A stretch of 64,000 nt of DNA from Synechococcus sp. CBW1002 (GCF_015840915.1 NZ_CP060398.1:2170001-2234000); one strand, 5' to 3'; counted from the first letter of the stretch, positions 1 to 9,322 are shown. Notes: generated by a model not told the origin, from the sequence alone. Numbers and translations: made by a program.

Positions 1-583
1 GGTACTGCACCAGGCGCACACCACCCCGCAGGGCGGCCTCCACCACACCGGCGAGATCGGGCACCGGTGCGGTGACCAGATAGAGGTTGCAAGCGGCGAG
101 GCGCTGGCGCCGCGAAGCGGCTGCGTCTGGAGTTGGGGCTGTGGCTGAAGCTGGGTCGGCTGTGGGCTCTGAGGCCTGGAGCAGTTCCACTTCCAGGTCG
201 TAGAGGAGATAGCGGATCGCCGCAGCGTCCTGGGCCAGCTCAGGATCGCCGGCGCGAGCGAATTCCTCGATCACCCGCAGGGCCTCCTGCACCCGTGCCG
301 CATTGGCACCGATCACCTGATCCGGGGTGCGGCGCTGCTCCTGGGCGGGATGGCCCAGCCCCGTGGACGGATCGGTCGCGGTGCGGCGGGCCAGCTTGTA
401 GTGATCGGCATGGCGCTGGCCCAGCCGATGGCGCAGGTCCTTGGTGCGGACCACCAGATCCCCGCGTTCCAGGGCAAAACGGCACCAGTCCTCGAGCACC
501 CGCAGGCCTTCGCGCGCCCGGTCGAGGTTGGCGTCGATCAGGCGATGAATTGCCACCTGATCCGGCGCGGGAGAACCCGCCAT
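1..583 (-). CDS. thiE: Thiamine phosphate synthase, cyanobacterial two-domain type (C-terminus outside window)
   Basis: ThiE joins the HMP-pyrophosphate and thiazole-phosphate moieties to make thiamine phosphate. About 194 codons are visible, starting at an ATG at 583. The first 135 residues form the helical N-terminal domain of cyanobacterial ThiE (motifs RLIDANLDRAREGLRVLED and ANAARVQEALRVIEEFAR). A Pro/Ala/Thr-rich linker follows, then the first strand of the TIM barrel (LYLVTAPVPDL). The catalytic barrel lies beyond position 1, so activity cannot be judged here. The two-domain layout is itself a cyanobacterial marker. The start is chosen because the N-domain motif begins about 13 residues after this ATG. 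Confidence 0.9.
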   Translation of the reverse strand, partial: MAGSPAPDQVAIHRLIDANLDRAREGLRVLEDWCRFALERGDLVVRTKDLRHRLGQRHADHYKLARRTATDPSTGLGHPAQEQRRTPDQVIGANAARVQEALRVIEEFARAGDPELAQDAAAIRYLLYDLEVELLQASEPTADPASATAPTPDAAASRRQRLAACNLYLVTAPVPDLAGVVEAALRGGVRLVQY

Positions 584-628
584 GGGTGCGACCTGGGTAG
601 GGTGGGGAGAGCCTAGGAACCAGTCGAG

Positions 629-745
629 ATGGAGCAGGGCGGCAGCGACAACCCGATGCTGGTGCTGGTGTCTGGAGTGCTGCTCCTGGGGGGCATCGCC
701 GCCTTCATCGGCTGGGGCCTCACCCACGCCTATCCGGCCGGCTGA
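629..745 (+). CDS. 38-residue single-pass membrane protein, unknown function
   Basis: A short open frame beginning ATG-GAG-CAG encodes 38 residues: a polar N-terminus (MEQGGSDNP), one hydrophobic helix at roughly residues 10-30 (MLVLVSGVLLLGGIAAFIGW), and a short tail ending HAYPAG. It lies between thiE and ribF, diverging from thiE with about 45 bp between the starts. The size and layout resemble the many one-helix accessory subunits of cyanobacterial photosynthetic or NDH complexes, but I do not recognise a family and assign no function. There is no high-light-inducible protein chlorophyll-binding motif. It is below the usual ORF length cut-off and easily missed. Confidence 0.5.
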   Translation: MEQGGSDNPMLVLVSGVLLLGGIAAFIGWGLTHAYPAG

Positions 746-750
746 GAGCT

Positions 751-1713
751 TCAGCCATCAGCATTCCAGGGGTCTGGGTCGGGCACGATCGCCGCGCAGA
801 TCTGACGTGCCTGGTCAGCGTCCCTGCCGATCTGCGCCACCAGTTCATCCAGACCACTGAATCGGCATTGGCTGCGCAGCAGGCGCAACGGCTCCACCGT
901 CAGAGCGAGGCCGTTGAGGTTGAGCTGGCGATCCAGCAGGTGCACCTCCACGGCGGAAGGGGCCTGGGGATCCACCGTGGGCTGGGGACCCAGGTTCATC
1001 ACCGCCGCCATCGCCTCCCTGGGGGCCTCATTCACCCAGGCCCAGGCGGCATAGACCCCTTCGGCGGGCAGGAACTTGCGCCCGTCCACCTGCAGATTGG
1101 CCGTGGGCCAGCCCAGGGTCCGCCCCAGACCGCGGCCGCTGCCCACCTGGCCGCAGAAGCGGTAGGGACGATCCAGCAGACGTCGGGCTTCGTCGAGCTC
1201 TCCGGCCGCCAGAGCCCGGCGGATGCGGCTGCTGCTCACGCGCTCGCTGCCATCCCAGAGCATCGGCAGCACCGCCACCGCCACACCATGCCCGGCGGCG
1301 ATCCGGGCCAGGTCCTGGGCGTCGCCGCGGCGGCCCGCCCCGAAGCGGAAGTTGTCCCCCACCGCGATCCGGCGCGCCTGCAGCTGATCGACCAGCACCT
1401 GCTCGACAAAAGCTTCAGGACTGAGGCTGGCCAGAGCGCGATCAAACGGAATCAACACCAGCTGCCTGACCGCCAGGGGCTGGAGCAGGGCGAGCTTCTC
1501 GGCGGGCAGGTCCAGCCTCAGGCGGGTGTCGCCATGGAGCACCTCCCGAGGATGGGGCCAGAAGCTCACCACCGTGGGGGTGCAGCCACTGGGGCAGTTC
1601 TGGCCTGTGATCGCCGCGATCACCCGTCGGTGGCCCTGATGCAGGCCGTCAAAGCTGCCCAGGGCGATGCTGGAAGGACGAAAGGCGTCCTGGGGGGATC
1701 GCAGAGGGATCAA
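751..1713 (-). CDS. ribF: Bifunctional riboflavin kinase / FAD synthetase
   Basis: Makes FMN and then FAD from riboflavin. The N-terminal nucleotidyltransferase domain carries the (H/D)xGH-type motif in LGSFDGLHQGHR near residue 20 and the SSSRIRRAL motif near residue 160. The C-terminal flavokinase domain carries GWPTANLQV and the EVHLLD region. The frame stays open far upstream, but the first domain strand begins about 15 residues after a TTG at 1713, giving a normal length of 320 residues. An upstream ATG at 1815 would overlap the divergent gene and add an unconserved-looking tail. Convergent to the 38-residue membrane protein. Confidence 0.88.
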   Translation of the reverse strand: MIPLRSPQDAFRPSSIALGSFDGLHQGHRRVIAAITGQNCPSGCTPTVVSFWPHPREVLHGDTRLRLDLPAEKLALLQPLAVRQLVLIPFDRALASLSPEAFVEQVLVDQLQARRIAVGDNFRFGAGRRGDAQDLARIAAGHGVAVAVLPMLWDGSERVSSSRIRRALAAGELDEARRLLDRPYRFCGQVGSGRGLGRTLGWPTANLQVDGRKFLPAEGVYAAWAWVNEAPREAMAAVMNLGPQPTVDPQAPSAVEVHLLDRQLNLNGLALTVEPLRLLRSQCRFSGLDELVAQIGRDADQARQICAAIVPDPDPWNADG

Positions 1714-1813
1714 TGCGTCAGGCGTCCGGAACGTGGGGGCAGGGCGACAGGGCCGATTCCAGGACAGGGGCTGATCTTCCCATGGCAAGTTTGGGGAGCT
1801 TCGGTGCCGCTCC

Positions 1814-2386
1814 ATGGCCGACCCTCTTGATCTCCAGCGCATCTCCGCGGCCCTGCGGCGGGTGGGCTGGGTGCGCTTCTGGACCCAGCTGGTGCTGGGG
1901 GTCGTGGTGGTGGGGGTGCTGCTGTTCAACAACATCGGCGGTCAGATCGCGGCCCGCGCCGACAAGGCCCTGGGCCTGGGGCCCGGCCTCTCCCTGACCA
2001 CGCTGTCGTTCTTTGCATTGCTGTTCAGCCTCTGGCAAGGCTGGTTGATCGTGCGCTGCGGCCGCGCCCTGGCCAGTCCGGTGCGGCCCAGCCGCGGCGA
2101 AACCGCCCGTCTGATCAAACGCGGGCTGCTGGCCGATCTGGTCGGACTCACCCTGGCGGCGGTGGGCTATCAGGCCCTGGCGGGCAGTCTGTTCGTGCAG
2201 GCCTCGATGCAGGCGGGTTTCGCCTTCGGCGGGGTGATGAGCACCCCGAATGGGCGGATCACGAACTATCCGATCACCTCCCTGGAAATGCTCTCGGTGC
2301 TGAGCAACACCCAGGTGCTGTTCGCCCATCTGATCGGCCTGATCTTCACCCTCTGGATGCTGCAGCGCATCTCCCGCACGGCCTGA
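1814..2386 (+). CDS. DUF3611 family membrane protein
   Basis: A 190-residue protein with four hydrophobic segments (about residues 20-45, 62-85, 108-130 and 160-183). It matches my recollection of the DUF3611 family found in cyanobacteria and chloroplasts: an N-terminal WVRFWTQLVLGVVVVGVLLF helix, a central kinase-like-looking but unrelated basic loop, and a YPITSLEMLSVLSNTQ motif before the last helix. Function is unknown; by topology it sits in the cytoplasmic or thylakoid membrane. Divergent from ribF, with about 100 bp between the chosen starts. Confidence 0.8.
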   Translation: MADPLDLQRISAALRRVGWVRFWTQLVLGVVVVGVLLFNNIGGQIAARADKALGLGPGLSLTTLSFFALLFSLWQGWLIVRCGRALASPVRPSRGETARLIKRGLLADLVGLTLAAVGYQALAGSLFVQASMQAGFAFGGVMSTPNGRITNYPITSLEMLSVLSNTQVLFAHLIGLIFTLWMLQRISRTA

Positions 2387-2430
2387 ACGGCAGGTGACCC
2401 CGCACGGCGGCACGGTCTCACCAGGAGGGT

Positions 2431-3246
2431 TCAGTCGAGCTTGCGGCTGGGCCGCAGGCTCTCGCAGGGCGGCAGGGCTATGGCATCACCACGCCAGAAC
2501 AGCTCGGGTTGCAGGGGCGTCAGCGACGCGCCCCCCTCGGCCACATGGGCCACGTCCGTCGGCCACTCGCCCGGCCCCGCCGCCGTGGCCTCCAGATCGT
2601 TGGCCACCTCACCTGCCAGCCAGTAATAGGTGCGGCCGCGGGGATCGATGCGCTTGTCGAACTGATCGGTGTAGCGGCGCACGGCGGTGCGGCACCAGCG
2701 CAGCGCTCCGATCCGCTCCGGCGGCAGCGCCGGCACATTGAGGTTGAGCAGGGATCCCTGGGGCCAGCCGTCTGCCAGCATTGCCTCGGCCACGTCCAGG
2801 GCCAGTTCGGCGGCGGGTTCGAACTGGCGCCACTGGAAATCAGCGCTGCTCACCGCCAGGGCGGGCAGGCCCTCGATCGTGCCCTCCATGGCCGCACTGA
2901 CGGTGCCGGAATACAGCACATCGGTGCCGAGGTTGGGGCCGTGGTTGATGCCCGACAGCACCAGATCGGGCCACTGATCCAGCAGGCTGAACAGGGCGAG
3001 CTTGACGCAGTCGCTGGGGGTGCCGCTGCAGGCCCAGGCGGTGATCCCCTCGGCGAAGAGTTCATCGGCCCGTTCCGCCCGGATGGGGGTCTGAAGGGTG
3101 AGGCCATGGCCGGTGGCGGAGCGCTCCTGGTCCGGGCACACCACCGTGACCTGGTGCCCCCGTTGCGCCGCTGCCGCGGCGAGGGTACGGATGCCGCCGG
3201 CGAAGACCCCGTCGTCGTTGCTGATCAGGATCCGGAGCGGTGCCAT
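2431..3246 (-). CDS. surE: 5'/3'-nucleotidase SurE
   Basis: Metal-dependent nucleoside monophosphate phosphatase. At 271 residues it has the usual family length. The start [13 protein letters not shown] contains the metal-binding Asp-Asp pair, and the active-site loops [19 protein letters not shown] are intact near residues 95-115. The ATG at 3246 places the first beta strand immediately after the start, as in the family. Divergent from pheS, with about 80 bp between them that must hold both promoters. Confidence 0.93.
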   Translation of the reverse strand: MAPLRILISNDDGVFAGGIRTLAAAAAQRGHQVTVVCPDQERSATGHGLTLQTPIRAERADELFAEGITAWACSGTPSDCVKLALFSLLDQWPDLVLSGINHGPNLGTDVLYSGTVSAAMEGTIEGLPALAVSSADFQWRQFEPAAELALDVAEAMLADGWPQGSLLNLNVPALPPERIGALRWCRTAVRRYTDQFDKRIDPRGRTYYWLAGEVANDLEATAAGPGEWPTDVAHVAEGGASLTPLQPELFWRGDAIALPPCESLRPSRKLD

Positions 3247-3326
3247 CGGTGTGCTCTGGCTGCTGTGGCTGCTGGCAACCTAAACAGGGCGCCTCCTTAC
3301 AGTCGGCCATCCCCATCACCCGTGCC

Positions 3327-4343
3327 GTGACTGCCGTGAGCGCCCCCGTCAGCCTGCAGGAGCTCGTAGGCCAGCTCGATCGGCTCGAGGCGGAGGCGGC
3401 CGACGCCATTGCCTCGGCCGCCAGCGCCGAGGCTCTCGAGGAGCTGCGGGTCGGTCTGCTGGGGAAAAAAGGACGCCTGTCAGGGGTGCTGGGGGCCATG
3501 GGCAAGCTGCCCGCTCCGGAGCGTCCGCTGGTGGGTCAGCGCGCCAACCGGCTCAAGGAGCAGGTGCAGGGCCTGATGGCCGAGCGGCTGCAGGCGGTGA
3601 AGGGGGCCGCCCTGGCCGAACGGATCGCCCAGGAGACGCTGGATGTCACCGCCCCGTGCAGCTTTGTGCCGCCGGGCCATCGCCATCCCCTGATCGCCAC
3701 CGTGGAGGAGATCGTCGACCTGTTCGCCGGGCTGGGCTACCGGGTGTCGGAAGGCCCCGAAATCGAGACCGACTATTACAACTTCACCGCCCTGAACATT
3801 CCGGAGCACCACCCGGCCCGGGACATGCAGGACACCTTCTATCTGCCCGGCGACCGTCTGCTGCGCACCCACACCTCACCGGTGCAGATCCGTCACCTTG
3901 AGAACAACCCACCGCCGGTGCGGATCGTGGCCCCCGGCCGCGTCTATCGCCGCGATGCCGTGGATGCCACCCACTCGCCGGTGTTCCACCAGGTGGAGGT
4001 GCTGGCGATCGACGAGGGGCTGGATTTCAGCCACCTGCGCGGCACCGTGACCACCTTCCTGCAGCAGTTCTTCGGCGATCTGCCGGTGCGCTTCCGGGCC
4101 AGCTACTTCCCCTTCACCGAGCCCTCCGCCGAGGTGGATGTGCAATGGCGGGGCCGCTGGCTGGAAGTGATGGGGTGTGGCATGGTCGACCCTGCGGTGC
4201 TGCAGGGTCTGGGTCTCGACCCGGAGCGTTGGAGCGGTTTCGCCGCCGGCCTGGGGGTCGAGCGCTTCTGCATGGTGCGCCACGGCATCGACGACATCCG
4301 CCGACTGTTCACCAGCGACCTCCGCTTCCTTGAGCAGTTCTGA
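3327..4343 (+). CDS. pheS: Phenylalanine--tRNA ligase alpha subunit
   Basis: Catalytic alpha chain of phenylalanyl-tRNA synthetase, charging tRNA-Phe together with PheT. The N-terminal coiled coil (residues 1-90) is followed by class II synthetase motif 2 ([20 protein letters not shown]) and motif 3 ([19 protein letters not shown]). The frame extends upstream to 3240, but the GTG at 3327 ([13 protein letters not shown]) gives 338 residues, the normal size, and leaves room for a promoter after surE. A GTG three codons later is also possible. pheT is not adjacent, as is common in cyanobacteria. Confidence 0.93.
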   Translation: MTAVSAPVSLQELVGQLDRLEAEAADAIASAASAEALEELRVGLLGKKGRLSGVLGAMGKLPAPERPLVGQRANRLKEQVQGLMAERLQAVKGAALAERIAQETLDVTAPCSFVPPGHRHPLIATVEEIVDLFAGLGYRVSEGPEIETDYYNFTALNIPEHHPARDMQDTFYLPGDRLLRTHTSPVQIRHLENNPPPVRIVAPGRVYRRDAVDATHSPVFHQVEVLAIDEGLDFSHLRGTVTTFLQQFFGDLPVRFRASYFPFTEPSAEVDVQWRGRWLEVMGCGMVDPAVLQGLGLDPERWSGFAAGLGVERFCMVRHGIDDIRRLFTSDLRFLEQF

Positions 4344-4484
4344 GCCGTTGCCTTGATCCGGTGCTCTGCCCTTTCTGAGGCAACAGTGGCTCGGCCGGCT
4401 GAGGGGGCGGCTGCGCCTTGTGAACGGGGCCCGTCAGCGGCCGGACGGCGCCCATAAACTCAGCTTGCCACTTGCCTGCGATCG

Positions 4485-5408
4485 GTGCCCCGGGTCGGAC
4501 TGATCGTCAACGACGGCAAGGACCTGGCCATCACCACGGCCAACGCCATCGAAGAGCGCCTCCAGAACGGTGGCTTCGAGGTGGTGCGGGTGAGCAGTTC
4601 CGGCGGCATGGTGGGCTTCGCCAACCCCGACCAGCACCTGCGCAGCCTCGGCTATGCGGCCTGCGTTCCGCCCCTCTTCAACGCGGACATGGAGCTGGCC
4701 GTGGTGCTCGGGGGCGATGGCACCGTGCTCTCGGCGGCGCGCCAGACCGCGCCGATCGGCGTGCCGATCCTGACGATCAACACGGGACACCTCGGCTTCC
4801 TGGCCGAGGCCTACCTCAAGGACCTCGATGCCGTGATCGAGCAGGTGATCGAACGCCGCTGGACGGTGGAGGAGCGCACTCTGCTGGTGGTGAGTGTGAT
4901 GCGCGGTGAGCAGCGGCGCTGGGAGGTGCTCTGCCTCAACGAGATGGCCCTGCACCGCGAACCGCTCACCAGCATGTGCCACTTCGAGATCGCGATCGGC
5001 CGCCATGCGCCGGTGGACATCGCCGCCGATGGCGTGATCCTCTCCTCACCCACCGGCTCCACGGCCTATGCGCTCAGCGCCGGTGGCCCCGTGATCACGC
5101 CGGACTGCCCGGTGCTGCAGCTGACGCCGATCGCACCCCATTCCCTGGCCTCCCGCGCCCTGGTGTTCAACGATCGGGAGCCGGTGACCGTGTTTCCAGC
5201 CACACCAGAGCGCTTGATGATGGTGGTGGACGGCAGCGCCGGCTGCTATGTGTGGCCGGAAGATCGCGTGCTGATCCGTCGCAGCGACCATCCGGTGCGC
5301 TTTGTGCGGTTGGCCGACCACGAGTTCTTCCAGGTGTTGCGCAACAAGCTGGGCTGGGGTTTACCCCACGTGGCCAAGCCGGGGTCGGCACCGGAGCAGG
5401 GACGATGA
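4485..5408 (+). CDS. nadK: NAD kinase
   Basis: Phosphorylates NAD to NADP using ATP. The 307-residue protein starts at a GTG ([12 protein letters not shown]), the expected first strand. It carries the diacylglycerol-kinase-superfamily GGDGT motif in [14 protein letters not shown], the NTGHLGFL segment, and the [16 protein letters not shown] substrate loop. Its stop overlaps the start of the next gene (ATGA at 5405-5408), so the two are probably translationally coupled. Cyanobacteria usually have two NAD kinases; which paralogue this is cannot be decided from sequence alone. Confidence 0.93.
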   Translation: MPRVGLIVNDGKDLAITTANAIEERLQNGGFEVVRVSSSGGMVGFANPDQHLRSLGYAACVPPLFNADMELAVVLGGDGTVLSAARQTAPIGVPILTINTGHLGFLAEAYLKDLDAVIEQVIERRWTVEERTLLVVSVMRGEQRRWEVLCLNEMALHREPLTSMCHFEIAIGRHAPVDIAADGVILSSPTGSTAYALSAGGPVITPDCPVLQLTPIAPHSLASRALVFNDREPVTVFPATPERLMMVVDGSAGCYVWPEDRVLIRRSDHPVRFVRLADHEFFQVLRNKLGWGLPHVAKPGSAPEQGR

Positions 5409-6064
5409 GCTCCGCCGTTCTGCTGCTGGGTCCTGAAGCGGTGGCCCTGGCGGAGCGGCTGGCGGCCTCGGGCTATCAGCCCCTCACCGCCCTGGATCAC
5501 GATTCCAACGTGGACGCGGCCCTGCTCTCATCCGATCAGGCCCCCCAGATCCAGGAGCTGCGGCGCCGCTGGGGTCCGATCCCGGTGTTGCTGGATATCG
5601 CAACGGATTCGGTGGAAGGCCGTTCCCGCTGCCTCACCGCCGGCGCCGACGACTACTGGCTCTCCAGCAGTCCACCCAGTGATCTGCTCACCCGCCTGCG
5701 GCTCCATCTGCAGCTGGCCACCCGCAGCACGACGCCCTTGCCGGTGCTGCAGGTGGCCGACCTGCGGGTCAACCCCAGCGGCCGTCAGGTGAAACGCGGC
5801 AACCGGTCCGTTGCTCTGACGGCGCGGGAATACCAGCTGCTGCTGCTGCTGCTGCGCCATGCCGGGGAGGTGGTGAGCCGCGAGCAGATCCTGCGGGAGG
5901 TCTGGGACGACCAGCAGGCCACGGCCAGCAACGTGATTGAGGTATACGTGCGCTATCTGCGCCAGAAACTGGAAGAGGGTGGCGAGCGGCGCCTGATCCA
6001 CACCGTGCGGGGCCGTGGCTACTGTCTCGCCGAGCGCCTGCCGACGCTGGAGGGCCGTGGATGA
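5405..6064 (+). CDS. OmpR-family winged-helix regulator with degenerate receiver domain
   Basis: 219 residues. The C-terminal half is a clear OmpR/PhoB DNA-binding domain: [30 protein letters not shown], then [19 protein letters not shown] and the HTVRGRGY wing. The N-terminal half aligns with a receiver fold (GADDYWLS near residue 85) but appears to lack key residues. The acidic pair after strand 1 is replaced by LLLGPE, the strand-3 phospho-acceptor position reads LLSS, and the switch lysine is replaced by Ser in YWLSSSPP. It is therefore probably not controlled by classical phosphorylation. It overlaps nadK upstream and the DUF192 gene downstream, so it may be expressed with NADP supply. 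NblR-like function is possible but not shown. Confidence 0.82.
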   Translation: MSSAVLLLGPEAVALAERLAASGYQPLTALDHDSNVDAALLSSDQAPQIQELRRRWGPIPVLLDIATDSVEGRSRCLTAGADDYWLSSSPPSDLLTRLRLHLQLATRSTTPLPVLQVADLRVNPSGRQVKRGNRSVALTAREYQLLLLLLRHAGEVVSREQILREVWDDQQATASNVIEVYVRYLRQKLEEGGERRLIHTVRGRGYCLAERLPTLEGRG

Positions 6065-6615
6065 GCATCCACCGAGAACACTCCCTGCGTGGACTTCGCC
6101 TGATCGGAATGACGGTGTTGGTGCTGGCCGCTGGGTGTGCCCGGGCTGGCACTGATCCCCCAGCCACCACCCGCCCCCCTGCAACGGATTCCGCCCCCAA
6201 GGCTGCGCCGCAGTTTCTGCCGATCGAGGCTCGCTGGTGCCTGGAGGCCGATCGCTGCATCGACCTGGAGGTGGCTGATGCTCCCCGCGAGCAGGCCCTC
6301 GGCCTGCAGCTGCGTCCCCCCTTGCCGCCCCTGCGGGGCATGTGGTTCCCCTACGACCCCCCGGCCCTGGCCCGCTTCTGGATGCACCGCACGCCCGAAC
6401 CGCTGGACATGCTCTTCGTGCGTGATGGCCAGGTGATCGCGATCGAGACCAACACGCAACCCTGCCCCCATCTTCCCTGCCGGAGCTACGGCCCCGACCA
6501 GGCGGTGGATGGGGTGATCGAGCTGGCGGCGGGCCAGGCGGAAGCCCAGGCCATTGTGATCGGGACCCGCGTCCAGCTGGAGCCCCTTCCCTCTGGACCT
6601 TCCTTGTCTCCCTAG
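6061..6615 (+). CDS. DUF192 family lipoprotein
   Basis: 184 residues. A signal peptide ends in a lipobox (VLVLAAGC, Cys near residue 24), then comes a Pro/Thr-rich linker, then a DUF192 domain from about residue 55. Visible DUF192 features are LEVADAPREQALGLQLRP, the GMWFPYDPP segment and FWMHRTPEPLDMLFV. These are small exported beta-barrel-like proteins of uncertain role. The ATG at 6061 overlaps the stop of the preceding regulator gene. The C-terminal ten residues are Ser/Pro-rich and probably unstructured. Confidence 0.85.
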   Translation: MSIHREHSLRGLRLIGMTVLVLAAGCARAGTDPPATTRPPATDSAPKAAPQFLPIEARWCLEADRCIDLEVADAPREQALGLQLRPPLPPLRGMWFPYDPPALARFWMHRTPEPLDMLFVRDGQVIAIETNTQPCPHLPCRSYGPDQAVDGVIELAAGQAEAQAIVIGTRVQLEPLPSGPSLSP

Positions 6616-6724
6616 TCGCCCTCCGTGGCAGCAATCAGGTGTCACCGGCTGCCCCAGTCCGTTTTCAGCCGGGATCGCTACTGTTCCGCTTCCGTCCCGG
6701 CTGTCCCCCGGGCCACCTGATCGC

Positions 6725-7099
6725 ATGGAAGCCTTCCGGCTTCTGGAACTGCTCATTCTCCTGGCCGTGCTGGCCGGACTGGTTGGCTTGCTGCTGCGGC
6801 GCAACCTCTTCCTCAAGGTCCTCGCCATGGATGTGATGGGCAGTGCCGTTGTGGCGCTGTTTGTGCTGTTGGCAGCCCGCTCGGGCCTGCGCAGCCCCAT
6901 CCTCGGACGAACGCCGGATGGGGCCATCCAGGCGCTGGGGGTGTCGGCCTGGGCCGATCCGATCCCGCAGGCGGTGATCCTCACGGCCATCGTGATCGGC
7001 CTGTCGATCCAGGCCCTGCTGCTGGTGGTGATCTCGCGTCTCTCCCTGCGCGATCCCTGCCTCGATCTGGCCAGCTTCGACATCAAGGAGACGCAGTGA
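6725..7099 (+). CDS. mrpC: Mrp-type cation/proton antiporter subunit C
   Basis: 124 residues with three hydrophobic helices, homologous to NuoK of complex I. The KVLAMDVMGSAVVALFVLLA segment corresponds to the NuoK-like second helix, and DPIPQAVILTAIVIGLSIQALL matches the conserved DPLPQALVLTAIVI-type motif of MnhC/MrpC. First gene of a seven-gene operon in which every gene overlaps the next by a few bases; its stop overlaps the GTG of mrpD. Mrp complexes export Na+ (or other cations) against protons in the cytoplasmic membrane. Confidence 0.87.
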   Translation: MEAFRLLELLILLAVLAGLVGLLLRRNLFLKVLAMDVMGSAVVALFVLLAARSGLRSPILGRTPDGAIQALGVSAWADPIPQAVILTAIVIGLSIQALLLVVISRLSLRDPCLDLASFDIKETQ

Positions 7100-8652
7100 T
7101 CGCTGCCCTCTCCCCTGAAACGATCCTGACCGCATGGCTGCTGCTGCCGTTCCTGGCGGCTTTCCTGGCCGCCCTGCTGCCGGCACTGGCTCGCTGGCTG
7201 GCCCTGGGCTGTGTGCTGGCCACTGCTGCCATCGCCGCGGCGATTGGGCTTCAGGCCATGCCGGCCACGCTCCTGCTTCTTGGCCCTGAAGGGGTCGCGC
7301 TGGCGCCCGATGCCCTGGCTGTTCCCTTCCTGTTGCTCAATGCCCTGGTCTGCGGCGCGGTGCTGCTGGATGGCTGGCAACGGCCGAGCACAGGGCCGTT
7401 TCTGCTGCTGATGATGGTGCTGCAGGGCGGCCTCAATTCAGCGTTCGTCAGCGTTGATCTGATCAGCCTGTATGTCTGCCTGGAGGTGGTGGGGGTCAGT
7501 GCCTTCCTGCTCGTGCTCACGAGCCGATCGGATCGTTGCCTCTGGGTGGGGCTTCGCTATCTGCTGATCGGCAACACGGTGATGACCCTGTATCTGATCG
7601 GTGCCGCGGTGATCTATCTCCAGCAGGGCAGCTTCCGCTTCGAAGCGGTGGCCCTCACCAGCGGTGGTGGTGCCCTGGCCCTGCTGCTGGTGGGCCTGTT
7701 CACCAAATCCGGTCTGTTCCTCTCGGGCCTGTGGCTACCGCGCACCCATGCCGAGTCGCCGGCTGAGGTGTCTGCCCTGCTCTCCGGCGTGGTCGTCGCC
7801 GGCGGACTTTGCCCCCTGGTGCGTCTGATGGATGTCGTGCCATCGCTTTCGGCCGTGATGGTCCCGATCGGCCTCGCCAGTGCGGCCCTCGGCATCCTGT
7901 TCGCGCTGGTGGAGACCGATGCGAAGCGCCTGCTGGCCTGGAGCACCCTCTCCCAGGTGGGCTTTGTGGTTCTGGTGCCGGCCGCAGCTGGTCTGTATGC
8001 CCTGGCCCATGGGTTGGCCAAGGCCACTCTCTTCCTGTTGGCACGGCGTTTCCCCAGCCGCCAGCTGCTGGGTTGGGTCAGTCGGCCCCTGCCGGCTGCA
8101 GTCGCCTGGCCCCTGTGGATCGCGTCCCTCTCGATCGTGGGGGCGCCGCCCTTGCTTGGATACCTCGCCAAGCAACAGTTGGACGAGGCGATTGCCGGGC
8201 CAACGGCCCTGGTCACCACGGTGCTGATGGTGGGCACAGCAGCGGTCTATGTCCGCCTCTGGGGCACCCCCTTGTCAGCGGCTCTTCCCCATGACCCAGC
8301 CGCACCGGACGCCGCGCTGGAGCAAGCCCGATCGGGGGCCTCCTGGTCTGCCGGGGTCGTTCTGTTGCTGGCGGCCTTGCTGCTGTTGACTGTGCTTCTG
8401 CCCATCGCCGGGTGGGGTGGGTCGGCCTCCTTGGTTGGTTCGACAGCCTCGATGGCTGATCTGTCCAGCTCGATCCTCAAGGGTGCCGCCAAGACCGCCC
8501 TGGTTCTGCTGGCGGCCCTGATCGTCCACCGCACCCTGGAGCCGCTGCGCCGACTGGGCCAGCTGAGGCTGCCAGACCTGGAACGTTTCCAGGATCTTGT
8601 CGGCAGCGTCGGGATTGTCGGGGCCTCCCTGATGGTGGCGCTGCAGCCATGA
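7096..8652 (+). CDS. mrpD: Mrp-type antiporter subunit D (NuoL/M/N-like)
   Basis: 518 residues with about 14 hydrophobic segments. It belongs to the proton-channel family shared by complex I NuoL/M/N and MrpA/D. Visible features are LYVCLEVVGVSAFLLVL (helix 5 glutamate region), the FTKSGLFLSGLWLPRTHAES motif with the conserved channel lysine, and DAKRLLAWSTLSQVGFV. It starts at GTG 7096 inside the end of mrpC. It is the only large ion-translocating subunit in this operon. Other names used for such cyanobacterial proteins include NdhD5/NdhD6-type. Confidence 0.87.
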   Translation: MIAALSPETILTAWLLLPFLAAFLAALLPALARWLALGCVLATAAIAAAIGLQAMPATLLLLGPEGVALAPDALAVPFLLLNALVCGAVLLDGWQRPSTGPFLLLMMVLQGGLNSAFVSVDLISLYVCLEVVGVSAFLLVLTSRSDRCLWVGLRYLLIGNTVMTLYLIGAAVIYLQQGSFRFEAVALTSGGGALALLLVGLFTKSGLFLSGLWLPRTHAESPAEVSALLSGVVVAGGLCPLVRLMDVVPSLSAVMVPIGLASAALGILFALVETDAKRLLAWSTLSQVGFVVLVPAAAGLYALAHGLAKATLFLLARRFPSRQLLGWVSRPLPAAVAWPLWIASLSIVGAPPLLGYLAKQQLDEAIAGPTALVTTVLMVGTAAVYVRLWGTPLSAALPHDPAAPDAALEQARSGASWSAGVVLLLAALLLLTVLLPIAGWGGSASLVGSTASMADLSSSILKGAAKTALVLLAALIVHRTLEPLRRLGQLRLPDLERFQDLVGSVGIVGASLMVALQP

Positions 8653-9080
8653 GAAGACTCCTCCCTCTGTTCTTGAGCACCGGCTTCCGGCTGCTGCTCT
8701 GGTGCCTGCTCACGGCCGATCTCGGTCGTCTCAATCTGCTGATCGGTGTGGCCGTGGCCCTGGCTCTGCCGAGAGCCCGATCGAGGCCGCTGCCCCTGCG
8801 AGAGCTGGTGCGCGCCCTCTGGCTCAGTCTGGCGGCCGTCCCCCAGGCCTACGGCGAGGCCCTGAGGCTGATGGTGGCCGTCGATCTGGAGGAGCGTCTG
8901 ATCCAGGAACCGGTGACGAATCGAAGCATTCCGCTGCTGATTTTCCTGGACGTGTTCCGCATCACCCTCACGCCGTTCACGATCGCCCTGGGGCTGGAGC
9001 CCGATGGCCAGCATTACCGCGTCCATGCCTTGCTTCCCCGGCGGCAGACGCTCAGGCCATCAGCCGAGGAGACGCCATGA
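8649..9080 (+). CDS. mrpE: Mrp-type antiporter subunit E
   Basis: 143 residues. Two N-terminal hydrophobic segments (residues 5-40) precede a soluble part containing RLMVAVDLEERLIQEPV and the RITLTPFTIALGLEPDGQHYRVHALLP region, equivalent to the conserved TPGTvtvdi...vHal segment of MnhE. It overlaps mrpD (start at 8649) and mrpF (stop at 9080). MrpE is a structural subunit of the antiporter complex. Confidence 0.83.
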   Translation: MRRLLPLFLSTGFRLLLWCLLTADLGRLNLLIGVAVALALPRARSRPLPLRELVRALWLSLAAVPQAYGEALRLMVAVDLEERLIQEPVTNRSIPLLIFLDVFRITLTPFTIALGLEPDGQHYRVHALLPRRQTLRPSAEETP

Positions 9081-9322
9081 CCGTGCTGCTCTGGGGCATG
9101 GTCCTGGCCCTGCTGATTCCGATTGCCGTTGCCTGCCGCCAGCAGGACGTCTGGCACCGGCTGGCCGCCTTCGCGAGCATCGCCTCGAAGGTGGCCCTGA
9201 TCATCCTCGTTGTCTCGGTGGTGAGGAGCGACTGGATGCTCGGCCTGGTGGGGGTGATCGTGCTGAGCGCCGGCAATGCGGGCATGCTGCTGCTCGCCAA
9301 TCTGCTGCGGGAGGAGCGGTGA
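9077..9322 (+). CDS. mrpF: Mrp-type antiporter subunit F
   Basis: 81 residues, three predicted helices, starting at ATG 9077 (MTVLLWGMVLALLIPIAVA). The size, topology and position between mrpE and mrpG identify it as MnhF/MrpF. The helix-2 segment KVALIILVVSVVRSDWMLGLVG is consistent with the family. The open frame extends upstream, but only this ATG fits the overlapping-gene pattern of the operon. Confidence 0.8.
   Translation: MTVLLWGMVLALLIPIAVACRQQDVWHRLAAFASIASKVALIILVVSVVRSDWMLGLVGVIVLSAGNAGMLLLANLLREER

Noticed and set aside
751-1935. Long ribF start at 1935
   Set aside because: The extra 74 residues read through the divergent DUF3611 gene and lack family similarity; the TTG at 1713 gives the normal N-terminus.
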